Shown: positions 23,682-37,625 of the stretch, piece after piece
Layout of the letters: each line of letters starts with the position of its first letter
How positions within the stretch are numbered: position 1 is the stretch's first letter
Assembly: GCA_034687125.1 (NCBI GenBank)
Contig: JAQGBZ010000009.1
Coordinates: forward strand, 372,001-436,000
Reading direction: 5' to 3'
Length of the DNA: 64,000 bases
Source: Neelides folsomi
Lineage: Eukaryota; Arthropoda; Collembola; Neelipleona; Neelidae
Position numbers and translations under genes: made by a program
The notes under the pieces: generated by a model
What the model saw: the letters and a program-made list of their open reading frames with translations, nothing else
Told to the model about the DNA's origin: nothing
Databases searched by the model: none

Positions 23682-24530
23682 ATTCAATTCATATAAATCC
23701 CAATTTCAGTTATTATTATTTTATTCCCCAATCTTAAATCCCCAAATCACATTTACCTAGATATAATTATATTTAAATATATATTTTTCAATTTCGTACC
23801 TATAGTAGATATATGTAACCTTGATATGCAATATAATCTGTGATATTTACGCACTCATGCTTATTTATCAATTTAAGTATTAAGGTGTAATTTAACATAC
23901 AAACATAAAATTTATTATTTCAAGTTTAATAAAAAAATTTTGATATAAATATTTACTAAATACCTTATGTTACATTCAACAATTTTATGAATCATATCAT
24001 CATTTCTATACCAAGTTTTGAAATGTTTATATATTCTATATAAAGATATCCTTTATGTTTATGTAGAAGTTAAAGTAGTAAAATGCATAATAAACATTTA
24101 ACAACTTTAGAGCAGAGTGAAATATGTTAAAAATACTCCTTGAGAAAATGCGAGGTTAAGCCAAGACCAACGTGGATATTTGTGGCAATAAGTCAAAGAC
24201 ATAAAAGCTGTATGTTTTTTTCCTTCTCCGCTGTCCAAATGACTAAGATTCCTTCAATTCCTCGTTCTAATTGCAGTAATTGCTCGTTGTGTGTCAGTTG
24301 GTTGGTTGGGGATTGGAAGCAGCTCCATTACACCTCCTTAACATACATAGAGGACAAATGTATCCGAAGAGATTAATCTGCAACCATTTTTTCTCATTAT
24401 TCCAACGGCTTGTTGAGTATTCTTTCCAATGTTGAACCTCCGTCCCGTTCCTCGCACCCCATTTGCATCATTGAATCATTGGTGAGGAAAACTGCGTAAT
24501 CTCCCTTTCTGCGTCTCTTCCCCATAAGTA
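23682..24530. other. AT-rich intergenic region after LSM11
   Basis: LSM11 3' UTR and intergenic DNA. Nothing coding or repetitive is recognisable. Confidence 0.5.
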
Positions 24531-24533
24531 CGC

Positions 24534-24799
24534 ATTATAAGAGACGAGAGTCTCACCACGAGTCTCGATTGCACATTTGAACTTGAACACGTTGCCAGCA
24601 ACGTCAGATTCCACGTAGTGGATTTAAAATAGTGATTTATCTACTTTTATTCCTATTTGTTAACTTATTATTTATTTACTTCTAAAGTATTTATCCATTG
24701 GCTCATTTCTCATTTCACCCCGTGTGTGGTGGAAAGGAAAAACCCGATTTGGAAGTCTTGGAAGCCAACTCGACGTCAATTCTGTGATTTTAGGAATAA
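24534..24799 (+). promoter_or_regulatory. Candidate TATA promoter and noncoding first exon of BCAS3
   Basis: A TATAAGAG element at 24536-24543 is followed about 25 bases later by a possible initiator. A GC-balanced stretch then ends in a perfect donor (aggaataa|gtaagt at 24799/24800). BCAS3 coding begins at 26047 after several AG acceptors. This fits a noncoding first exon with an intron of about 1.2 kb. Confidence 0.35.
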
Positions 24800-26046
24800 G
24801 TAAGTTAAAAAATTGACTTCAAATAACACATTATCTTGTAGTTAAATATAACATGTTATACGAGTGAGTTTAACCCAAAACGAAAAACTCGTTATTGTGC
24901 ATTGAGGGTCAATGTCATTTAAAGTCATTTCTCATTTAATAGTTAAATGCACATTGGACTCAATCCCTACAAAGACCCAAATTTTACAAATAAGAAATGA
25001 AATGGCAAAATCATTAAATTCCTCTTTTATTAAATGAGGATGCTTCAATTATTTAGTGTTCAAGAGGGCATTGGACAATGGTTAATTCATCCCTTGAAGG
25101 ATGGGTTGTGCAAAACTCTCTTATAGATAGATATAGCCATGTACATGTATTTATTTATCATTACGTGTTCATTTTGGCATTTGATGAAAATATTTATTTG
25201 CTTGATCCTCTAAACAATTGAGGAAAAAAGAAACGTCATTTTGATATCCAATTGGAGAACAACATTCAAATCCATATATAGGATTATTCACAATAATAAC
25301 ATATTAGAGGAAGGAGGAGGAAAAATAGAAATGCGCAGTTATACTTTTTTTATTAACTTTACATTGGGCAACTTGGGTGATAAAAATTGTTCTTCAATGC
25401 ACTCGTTTGGCTGTCATGAATGGAAATGATTAGTCAAACAACACATGTGGGAATCAAGGCATTGACAATCCCAGACTCCAATTTGGACTTTAAATTGTTA
25501 CAGTATGTAAAATTGAAATCAAGATTTGTCCAAGTTCGTTTTGCAAGTAAGATCAATTGATTTAAAAATTCCTCATGGACTCCCCCAACTTCACACGTTG
25601 ATTTCCAAAGGTGTGCGAAGTGAATGGTGCATTGTGAGCTGAGTGCACAAGGCGAAACTCTCCCTTGCATTTAATTACAATTGGCTATATATATATACCT
25701 ACACATAGCTTAAAAGCCCACCTATAAGCAGCTTATATCCCAAAGGTAAAATTTGGGGGCACCTGGGTTGATTAGATATATGTTGGTACATATAGGATTA
25801 GTGGTCAACCCGTTCCTCCGTAGGGTGGTTTTGTATTTGATATCTAAATATTTAAATATTTGCTGTCTCATAATTGGGGTTGAGAGGAAATGAATGTTGT
25901 TTGATTAGGAGGAGATGCGATATTGACCTTTTGGGCGGTGTGGGGGAGAGAAGGGGTTTGGGTGGATCAGCTGGCGACCAGCTGAGTGGCAGCACCGTCG
26001 ACTCCCTCAACGACAACAACTGCGACTTGTGAGGTCAGGGGCGGAA
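24800..26046. other. Probable 5' intron and leader of BCAS3
   Basis: AT-rich until about 25900, then GC-rich leader sequence (25915-26046) just before the BCAS3 start codon. No other gene seen. Confidence 0.4.
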
Positions 26047-29121
<3,075 letters not shown>

Positions 29122-29215
29122 ACTCGTGTGAAGTTGATCAAAGTTACCCGCGCAATCCACCATGAGTCAATTCGAATTCTTCAATTCTCATTTTTAGTAA
29201 TTACCGAGAATAGAT

Positions 29216-29232
29216 TATATATATATATATAT
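29216..29232. repeat. TA dinucleotide run
   Basis: (TA)n microsatellite of 17 bases in the BCAS3 3' UTR. Similar TA runs occur near 35000 and 51125. Confidence 0.8.
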
Positions 29233-29335
29233 CGCCCTTTAATAATATATCAAAAACCTATTTTTCGCTCCTAACATCTTCCTGTTATGAAAAGAGTTGG
29301 ACAAAGTATTCGCACCCTCTTGACCGAAAGAGGGA

Positions 29336-29341
29336 AATAAA
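29336..29341 (+). terminator. Polyadenylation signal AATAAA, BCAS3
   Basis: Hexamer 215 bases after the BCAS3 stop. Confidence 0.5.
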
Positions 29342-30856
29342 TTTTAATTTCGTACTTATTTGACTCAATCTCTTCCGTTGTAATATTTTAAGCCCCCTGT
29401 GAAAGATTATTATTGTTGTACAGACAAAATATACAAGATGTATATTCAAATACGCACCACAAAACTCTCATAACAAAAACAAACAAATAAATGTGATTCT
29501 ATTGTTAAGTAGATTTACCCTAGTTATTTATTAATTGACTAATTCTATCTTCGCCCATTTCTCTAGGATCTTATTTATTTATATAAATGTAATAAAACAT
29601 AGTTTAATTATTTAATTATTGTGTATATATCAGTTTTAAGTAGAAATATCTATATTTACAATAGGTTTACTTTGGGGTAGTGATTAAATTATGTACTTAT
29701 GCGCAGTAAAATTACCTATATTTATTCATGTTTTTATTGTTATTATGTCAAGATGTGTTAAATACATAATAAGTACACTACTTGTGTTGTACAATATTGT
29801 GGAGGATCTTCGAGGTATTCGTAGGGAGTGGAGCTTAAATGTCTAGACGTGTCATGGAGGCTATGAGGACACAATTCCAGGTCTGCATTATTAATAAAGG
29901 ATCTGAATGTGCACTCGCTCTTTTAATTCTCACGTGTCCAATAAAATAAAATTGGCATTGATTCGGAATTTATTAAATCAAAACTTGCCCATAATTCATT
30001 TTTGCATCCCCTGGAGAAAGAATGGTATGTTTAAGATAGTGTTTATATGTACAGGTATTTATAAAAGAGGTGTTTGATTAAAGGAGAGTCTTTGAATGAA
30101 ATATTGATTTTGTGTCCTAATTGATGGTGGAAGAATGACCCTACATGTGGGAAGAAGAGACATTCCATTCTTCTCTCGGAATATTAATTACTCCCAAATC
30201 AACACGTTTCTTTGGTCTTGAAGGGAAATAAATAATGGGGAGAAAGGATCTTTCATCTCTTTCATTTCTCCCCCCTTCGATCAAAGTGGGATTCAAACTT
30301 GGTTTCCTCAATTTCTTCCTTCTTTGGCTCAGTCTTGAGAATAATTGAGTTTTGGACTAAAGCAGAACCATTAGTTTTCCCATGAACTGCATTAGGAACC
30401 ACATTAGCATAATGTTGGAGACCAAACAGAGAACCCAATTGAATAATACTACGATCTACGACGATACTACGATCGAATACATCAAATGTTATTTAAAAGG
30501 AATTTCCACAAAATCATATTTCATAAAGGAGAAAATAAAGCATGTCGGATCAATAGAAAAACGCTTCAAACGCGGATTTCCACAATGTTAATTGACTTTT
30601 GTACTCCATTTACTTAATAATGTTAGTCCATAAATGTATGGAGTTGAACAACACGAATGAGTCTTTCAATGTTCCGACTCAATTCCAAATCCGCCTCATT
30701 TCCATCCCCATGTCCTTCCATATCCATACATGTATTAAATATATATTCATCTGGGCCCATGGAGATTTATCTGGAATCATGGATTGATGTGGAGTGTGTG
30801 GGGTTGGGGTGATTTCGGGAGGATGTGAAATGTAATTAAATGGTGGTGGGAAGGAA
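29342..30856. other. Gene-poor AT-rich stretch
   Basis: Start of a gene-poor zone. Short reading frames look random, with no splice-supported exon and no RNA gene recognised. Confidence 0.5.
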
Positions 30857-31033
30857 GTGAGAACAAAGGTAATCGGCCGGAAGCCTCTCTGCCCACTGAC
30901 CACACAAAAGTCCTCGCGTGAGGACCCGACTTCCGACCAACAATCGCCCCTTCCTCTTTCATCCGACTCATCCCAAATCCAGAGGTTGACCAAGCAACAG
31001 CAATCCACAGATCCAGCAAAAATAAATTCTCCG
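30857..31033 (+). other. Orphan exon candidate with strong donor
   Basis: A GC-balanced island ends in a consensus donor (tctccg|gtaagt). It is open in one frame with a Ser/Gln-rich translation (SSDSSQIQRLTKQQQSTDP). It may be the 5' UTR or first coding exon of the ORF at 32970, or a distal exon of KIBRA. The left end is undefined. Confidence 0.3.
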
Positions 31034-32653
31034 GTAAGTCAAATATTCATAATTAATATTCTATTAATTTGTTAGTCCGGAACTTTGAACGATGTGACAT
31101 TTAAATACAAATCTCAATGGTGATAGATGTAAAGTAAAGACTGAGCGGGGGCGAAGCGATCCTGAAAGTGGTTTCTAAATTTCACACGGGTTTTATAAAT
31201 TATTTGACTTTTAAGCCTCTGATTAATTTAAATTTGGGGAATTGTGTTTAAGTGTGGACGCGGGGGAGTGATTGACTTGTCAAAGCCTCTTCATTTAATC
31301 CTCTCTCGTGTGGAGGGTTTTAATGAATCTCGCGTGAGGACATCGAGGAAGTTCCAAGTGGAGGTGACTGAGGCTGAGAGAGAGAAAAGGGGAGTCTTTT
31401 GAGCCTTTTTCCATATTCTTTTCATATGGATGAGATTGAAGTGGATTCATCAATTTCTCTCCTTTTATTGTCTCCGACTCTCCTTCTGTTTGTGTTCTTG
31501 TAATTGAAAACTCCCATTCACATCCATGAATCATCTGGGGAAGGGCCTTAATGCATTCCCTTATTGAACATCTATCTTCCTCCCAACACACGTGGGGATC
31601 CCTCCAGAACCACGGGGAGTTCAAAATCCTCTTCTTCAATATCTTAAATTCAAATACACCTTCAATGGCTTGAATACAACCTAATGCTATTCAAAGGCCT
31701 ACATTCCCTCAAATTTACCCAATACCTTCCATAAATAAGTAAATACATTTTCCCGCTATACGAAACATATTTTCCATACTCAGACCAAACAATGGATTTC
31801 CTAATTCTAATGATGTTGTTTAGAAAATGATAAGACTGTCTGTTTTGGTATTGCTTTAGAATATGTTATATGATTAGTAATGGGACTTTATTAACTAATA
31901 ATGCATTTGTGAGTAATACAGATATTAGAAAAATGGTCGCATTTTCTTTGATTTCAATAATGCCTACATTTTTGTATGATTATAGTTTTCAGGAGTGGAT
32001 TGGGAAATTGTGAGTATTGAGAGTTTTTTTGGCGACTTTGTGTCTCTCGGCGGAGGTTTTCATATTTTTGTTTACATGTGTGTTTTGTAGAGTTTGAGGG
32101 GAAAAATAATTAGAGCTTAACTGTGTGTCTTTTGAGGAAGATTGGGATGGCGGAGAGGAGGCATTGGGGAATCGGGAGAAATGTATCGATTTGAGATTAC
32201 CATCTCACCTCCGTCTATCTCCATGGAGATGAATACTAGACCTAGTTACGAACTCTAATTGCCCTTCCCTTCTAACCCGTCTAATCCTTGGACAATGGAC
32301 GCCCCAATATTCATCTCTCCAATAATCCTTTCATCTCCCACATTCAAGTCCTATTAATTATTCACCCAATTGAAATGGTCCAACTTTGGATTACTTGTAA
32401 CAATACAATGAATCTGTATCTACTTACCCATTTTGGTCCATTAGCCCTTCCAATGGAGTTGTAACTCTAGAAAGTTGAGAGGAAATGTATTTAAAACTAA
32501 AAGAGAACCTCACAATGCCGAACATCCTTAGGCCCTTTTCAAAAGTGGACGTCAATAAGCTTACAATGTTTAAAGTTGAACAGAGATTTGGGATAATTAT
32601 GGAAGATGTATACTATTCCATATATAAATGATTATGATATACATATATGAAGA

Positions 32654-32766
32654 TACAAAATCTGTACTATCAATATATGGTATACAACATTTTTACTATC
32701 AATATACTTATACAATATCTGTACTATACAATATTTATACTATCAATATGTACAATATCTGTACAT
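32654..32766. repeat. Degenerate tandem repeat
   Basis: Five diverged copies of a unit resembling ACAATATCTGTACTATCAAT occupy this interval; copies differ by indels and substitutions. Noncoding. Confidence 0.65.
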
Positions 32767-32969
32767 GTGTGTTCATCATCAATATCTGGAACATTTCCCC
32801 CATTCCACGTTCTCCAAAGTTTGGAAAGATGTGAAGGGGAAGCACATTGCCCCTTTGGACACGAAATCGAGGAAGAAATGGCATAATAGAGATATTTGGG
32901 ATAAATTAAGGGGCAAAGTGGGTCTTTTGATATTTGAATTTATTTGATAGGATGAGGAGGATAAATAAA

Positions 32970-33380
32970 ATGTTGGAATTGTTGTGTGGCTGCTTCCGGT
33001 CTCATCATCCCTCTGCGCCGAAGAGCGGAAAGGGAAACAAGTCACCTCCACACGTTCAGGAACCTCCTCAAACCTCCGTCACTTGGCCTCTTTCTCTGAG
33101 CGAAGAACCACGACGTCTTTGGACTCGCCCCGAAATCTCCCCCATTTCCCCCGGCTCGATCTCGACCACGAAGAGAAGTTGGGGGAAAGCGGAGAAAGCA
33201 ACAAGTTTCCCCGTATATCATTCAGGTTCCTTCGGCCAACGGCCCGCTTTTGAAATTATTCGGTTCGTTGTCGTTGAAACCTGTACGATGCGGGAGAAGA
33301 GATCGTCCATTGGGGTTAACATTTCCATATTTACTCATTTACTCAAAAAAGGATATTACTTAACTTTTTTCACGGGCTGA
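32970..33380 (+). CDS. Tentative small protein with cysteine-rich N-terminus
   Basis: A single open frame of 136 residues starts MLELLCGCFRSHH. Two close cysteines near the N-terminus could be palmitoylated. A Pro/Ser/Lys-rich segment follows (KSGKGNKSPPHVQEPPQ, then RPEISPISPGS) to about residue 90, after which composition looks random. An acceptor (atttgatag at 32950) precedes the ATG, and AATAAA lies 69 bases after the stop at 33449. The GC rise covers only 32985-33290, and a second frame over the same bases is also open, so the frame is uncertain. No family recognised. Confidence 0.3.
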   Translation: MLELLCGCFRSHHPSAPKSGKGNKSPPHVQEPPQTSVTWPLSLSEEPRRLWTRPEISPISPGSISTTKRSWGKAEKATSFPVYHSGSFGQRPAFEIIRFVVVETCTMREKRSSIGVNISIFTHLLKKGYYLTFFTG

Positions 33381-33448
33381 AATAATCAAAGCACATTCTT
33401 TATTTTTTATTTATTAATATATCATCATCATTGTATTTATTTCATGGC

Positions 33449-33454
33449 AATAAA
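33449..33454 (+). terminator. Polyadenylation hexamer after the tentative ORF
   Basis: AATAAA 69 bases past the stop of the 32970 reading frame; could be fortuitous in AT-rich DNA. Confidence 0.3.
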
Positions 33455-36400
33455 TTGTGGTTTTTTAACACTGAGTTTGTTATTTATGTGTGTACAAATT
33501 GTTATTAAATTACTATTTTTAAAAGTGAAAGGTGTGTTGATTACAACGTAAGAAAATTATTGATTTTTTGGCTAATTCTTATTTGTAAAATAGGGCATTT
33601 GTTTTTTTCCATTTTAAAAGGCAAATGTCTTGTTGGGAATTTGAGAATCCAATTTTGTGAACCATTTTGTATGTACGTATTTAATAATGTGCATTTTGTG
33701 AAGACGATTCTCGGTATTGAAGGTAAATAAAACGCCGAGTGTTTCTCTGCTTTTGACTTATTTTGATTTGAGAAGAGATGAGGTTGGATGACCGGAGGGC
33801 AAAATCCCATTTGGTAATGTCAAACACATTGTAAATAGTAGATGATGATTTGGAGGATAAAAAGAAATTGAAATTTCCTTCGTTTTCTTTCTTGGGGATG
33901 TGCACACACACTGTGGGGTTTCATTACTTTATAACTTTCTTTCCTTCACCAAACCCATTCAGCCCCCGTTGCATTCAGCCCTTGACGCTCTTTCCAACTT
34001 GATTTCAAACTAACCATTGAAAGAAGAAAATGAACCTTTAAAATTTATTATTCAAGAGATATGTACTCTGTATATACATTGTATATTATTATTATTAAGT
34101 ATTAGAGGTCTTTTCTTTCCGAGGATCCTTTAACATTGTGTAGATACAAAGATGTTGTTCTCCGTGTTAAAATAATCGTAATGAGAAAGTGGGATGATAC
34201 TCGGATGAGATATGGATTTAGGAATATTCCAGGTAAGACATGAGCCGATAGGTGAATCTGCCTGAGTGAGGAGATTTGTGAAGAAGGGTGGAAGCTTAAG
34301 AGGATTCGACCTCCGAAGTTATTGATGAAACAAGTTGGTTAATCCTTACGGCAAACTTAGGGTCTTGGGAGAGAGAAATAATCTCTCCTAATATTTACAT
34401 CGGCAAAGACCCCACGAGAGAAAGTCAAGATGTCATTTGAGTCAAATCCGCCTATGCGCCTCTCTAATGTTAATTAGGAAAATATCCAATTTGCCAAGAA
34501 AGTTGCAACCCTCGCGGGGATATAATGAAGGGATTTGGTGGGGATTGGAGGAAAAATTGACTTCAACTTTCTCATCAATCCCCTGCCGATGAATCGGTAA
34601 TTGAGTTTGGACCATTTCCGCTTAACCCTCGTACAGACCGCGTGAACTAACAAAAAAAGGATAATTGAATGTTTTCTGGGGTGAGTCGAGGGGTAAAATA
34701 AATCCCAAATGGAGGGAAATTGTAAAAGGAGGAAATGAACCGTTTGGAAGAACAATTCCCCCCTAATAATCATATCAAAACAACTGGGGTTTTTTAAATC
34801 CCTTCTTCCAAAGGGCCAAGGAGCAAGTTGATAATATGAGCACTTACGTGGGATGAACGTTTTCAAAATGTTGGTAGAATAAATAAATAAATATGTACAT
34901 GTGCGTCAGCGGAGGAGAAAACTCTGGGAGACAAGAATAGAAACACACCGATGGAGAAATTTTTCACAAATCTCCCTACCTTCATACACTTATCTTATAT
35001 ATATATATATCTTGTACATTCTTACACCTTTGCCAAATGCTGGGGATAAAGAACACTCTTCTTTTACATAAACCACCACAAGTCTAAAACATAAATATTC
35101 CTCCCATACATTCCTCATATGAGTGTGGATGTGGCTGCAAATGACATGGATGTCTCGGCACTTTTTTTTCAATTTCGCAGCCCCTTATTTAATGTGAAGG
35201 ACATCATTTCCGCTAAAAGACACATATGATATGAAAGGTCAAAAGAATGTTATTTTATAATGTATTTTTCGAGAGTGGGGTGAAGGAGCTGACGTTCCGA
35301 AAATGACAAGTCCTATTGGTTTAATCAACAAGGAAAAGTCATAGTTCAATCTTCCCATATTACTTCAACATTACTTATAAAAACTTATAATACATACCTA
35401 TGTGTACCATGTGTAGTGCCTATATAAATTGGGGGCATAGAGAGATCCTATTTTCTAAGAAATTATGAACAACTTTACTTTCTTACATAACTTTAAGTAT
35501 ATGAGATTAAGTATGAACAGGATTAATATTATTTAGTCTGCTCATAGACTATCTTTAAGCTTTGAAGTCTAAGAAAGGTTCTAACATGTGAACCAAACTC
35601 CTTCCTTTGAATTGACAGAGAAAAAAGAAGAGTTTTGTTGGGTAAATCTCTTAATTTATGAGAGAGCAAGTAGATGGTAAGTGGGAGTTGTGTATGGAAG
35701 GGGAATGTTAGTCAAAGGAAGATAAATAATTACTTTACACAGCTCCTCCGACCCGAGTTGATGACCTATGGCTCACTCGAGATAATAAACATTCGTACTC
35801 GTGGAGAAATTATATAAAAACTGTACACCTACATAAATATATACTTCTGTACATACGTATATGGAGAATGAATTTAAGTATAGTATGAATACAACTCCCC
35901 CTCCTATGTTCTGTCAAATGATCAAAAGATGAAATATTTTTCTCATTCTTCCCCACTTCAACGCGATCTCACTTGAAAGTGAGTGGAGAAAGCTCCGTGT
36001 CTTTTAATAATGAGGATTATTCATACGCGTACTTACCACGTCTCACAAGGTGTCCAATTGGAATCAGCATAATAATTCAATATTTAATAATCATTGTTTA
36101 ATTTATAATTTGTTATTAAATATCTTCATATTGATTGAGGGGAGAAGTATTGGAGAAGGGGGAATGGACTGGGAGGAAATGAAGGCTTTCCGCTAGAGTG
36201 AAAGTTTAATTGCTTCATTACACCTTCTTCCTTCTCCGCTCACTCAATTAGCGACGAAATATTTTTTCCATAACCCCACCCATTGATTGAGTCAAAAAGG
36301 GAAAATCTGTTAATTTGTGATCAATTCCGAACCCTAAACTTCGTTTATAAACCAATCATGAGAAAAAAGAATATTTTGAGAGGAATCTCATTATGCGACT

Positions 36401-36833
36401 CGCAAATTGGGATTTTTGTAACAAAAGATTGTAAAAGTTTTTATAAAAACATGTTGTTAACATCTTCTATCATTTGTATCATTAAATGAGTCGTGTGATT
36501 GTAAAATAAACAGAATCGGAGTAATTGATCCTTTTGTGACTCAAGAGCTTCGCATTTTCCCTCTCCACTCTCCTAAAAAGATGGACTGAAAATGGTTCAA
36601 GAAATGGAAGCCTATTGATCGGGGAATTTTAAAACTCCGGCGTCTTCCCATTTTCTTCAGCTCCTTGAGGGGAAAATTGATTTTTACTTGGGCTGAATGG
36701 ATATGATTCCTAATCCTCCTCAAAACACTGGCAAGTCCAAAAAACCAAAGCTCCTCAATTACCTAATTAATCTCTTTGGAAGAACCGTGAGCTATGTTGA
36801 GTATTTATTTCAATTCTCCCGTTTGAATTAATG
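33455..36833. other. Gene-poor AT-rich stretch
   Basis: No supportable gene in 3.4 kb. Open frames such as the 130-codon minus-strand frame at 34474-34866 have random composition and no splice or family support. Confidence 0.5.
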
Positions 36834-37280
36834 TACCCCCTTTGCTCGGATTGAAGCCCGGGCCTCAATAAAAAATTAGGCCCTTGACCCCCGGCCACTA
36901 ATTGAGCACCGCCCAATATTTGAGCTCCGGCCTTTAAATAAAAATGAAAAGTTTTGACAAAAAAACAATTTCATTCAACTGGAAAATTAAATTTTTTTCA
37001 CTGTTTTTTTTCACCTCGTTTTCACCTTGGTCGTCTTCGCTTGCTGAAATCAAAGCTTCGTTTTCTCCTTGTTCGTTTTCTACGAGGAGGCATTTTAAAT
37101 AAGGCTTAATTTTAAAATCTCAAGTACTTTCGGAAAGCGTTTTCTTTTTAAAGTTTTAGCAAATTATAAATTTATGCTTTATGACCCGGCCTTCTTTTGA
37201 AACCCGGCCTTCATTAAAAGTCTCAGGCTTCACCCCCGGCCTTCTTTTGAGCTCCGGCCTCAATTTGAGCAAAAGGGGTA
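36834..37280. mobile_element. Non-autonomous DNA transposon-like element with terminal inverted repeats
   Basis: The left end reads TACCCCCTTTGCTCGGATTG. The reverse complement of the right end reads TACCCCTTTTGCTCAAATTG, so the termini are inverted repeats with a few mismatches and a TA at each edge, consistent with TA target duplication. Both subterminal zones carry repeated GAGCTCCGGCCT / GGCCGGG blocks in opposite orientation, while the centre (about 36940-37180) is AT-rich and noncoding. Total 447 bp, no transposase. It looks like a MITE-class element; superfamily not assigned. Confidence 0.7.
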
Positions 37281-37390
37281 TCATGTGTACTTAAAGTTAG
37301 TATAAAGAGACTTACAGTAATTCTGCCAAGCTCTCAATTTAATTTAATTTTCATTAGGAGTAAAGTGTTTTCTATTCAAATATATTTTTT

Positions 37391-37396
37391 TTATTG
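37391..37396 (-). terminator. Polyadenylation hexamer, otopetrin
   Basis: AATAAA on the minus strand about 230 bases past the otopetrin stop. Confidence 0.4.
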
Positions 37397-37625
37397 ATGA
37401 ACGTATTTAGGAATAAGTATTACAATGACAACTATACATTTAAGAAACAGTTACAAAAAGTGCAGTGAAAGATCACATAGTTGAGCACAAAATGGGTCCA
37501 CGGTTAAAAATGATTCATTTTGGATTGCTGGAGGGTCAAATGAGGATTTTTTGTCCTTTAATTTATCAAACGGGATTTGTGAATACTGGGCGTGTATGTT
37601 GAAGGTAGTATTTGTACTCTCGTCG

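Noticed and set aside
34474-34866. 130-codon minus-strand open frame
   Set aside because: Composition is random, it has no splice context, and base composition matches the surrounding noncoding DNA.
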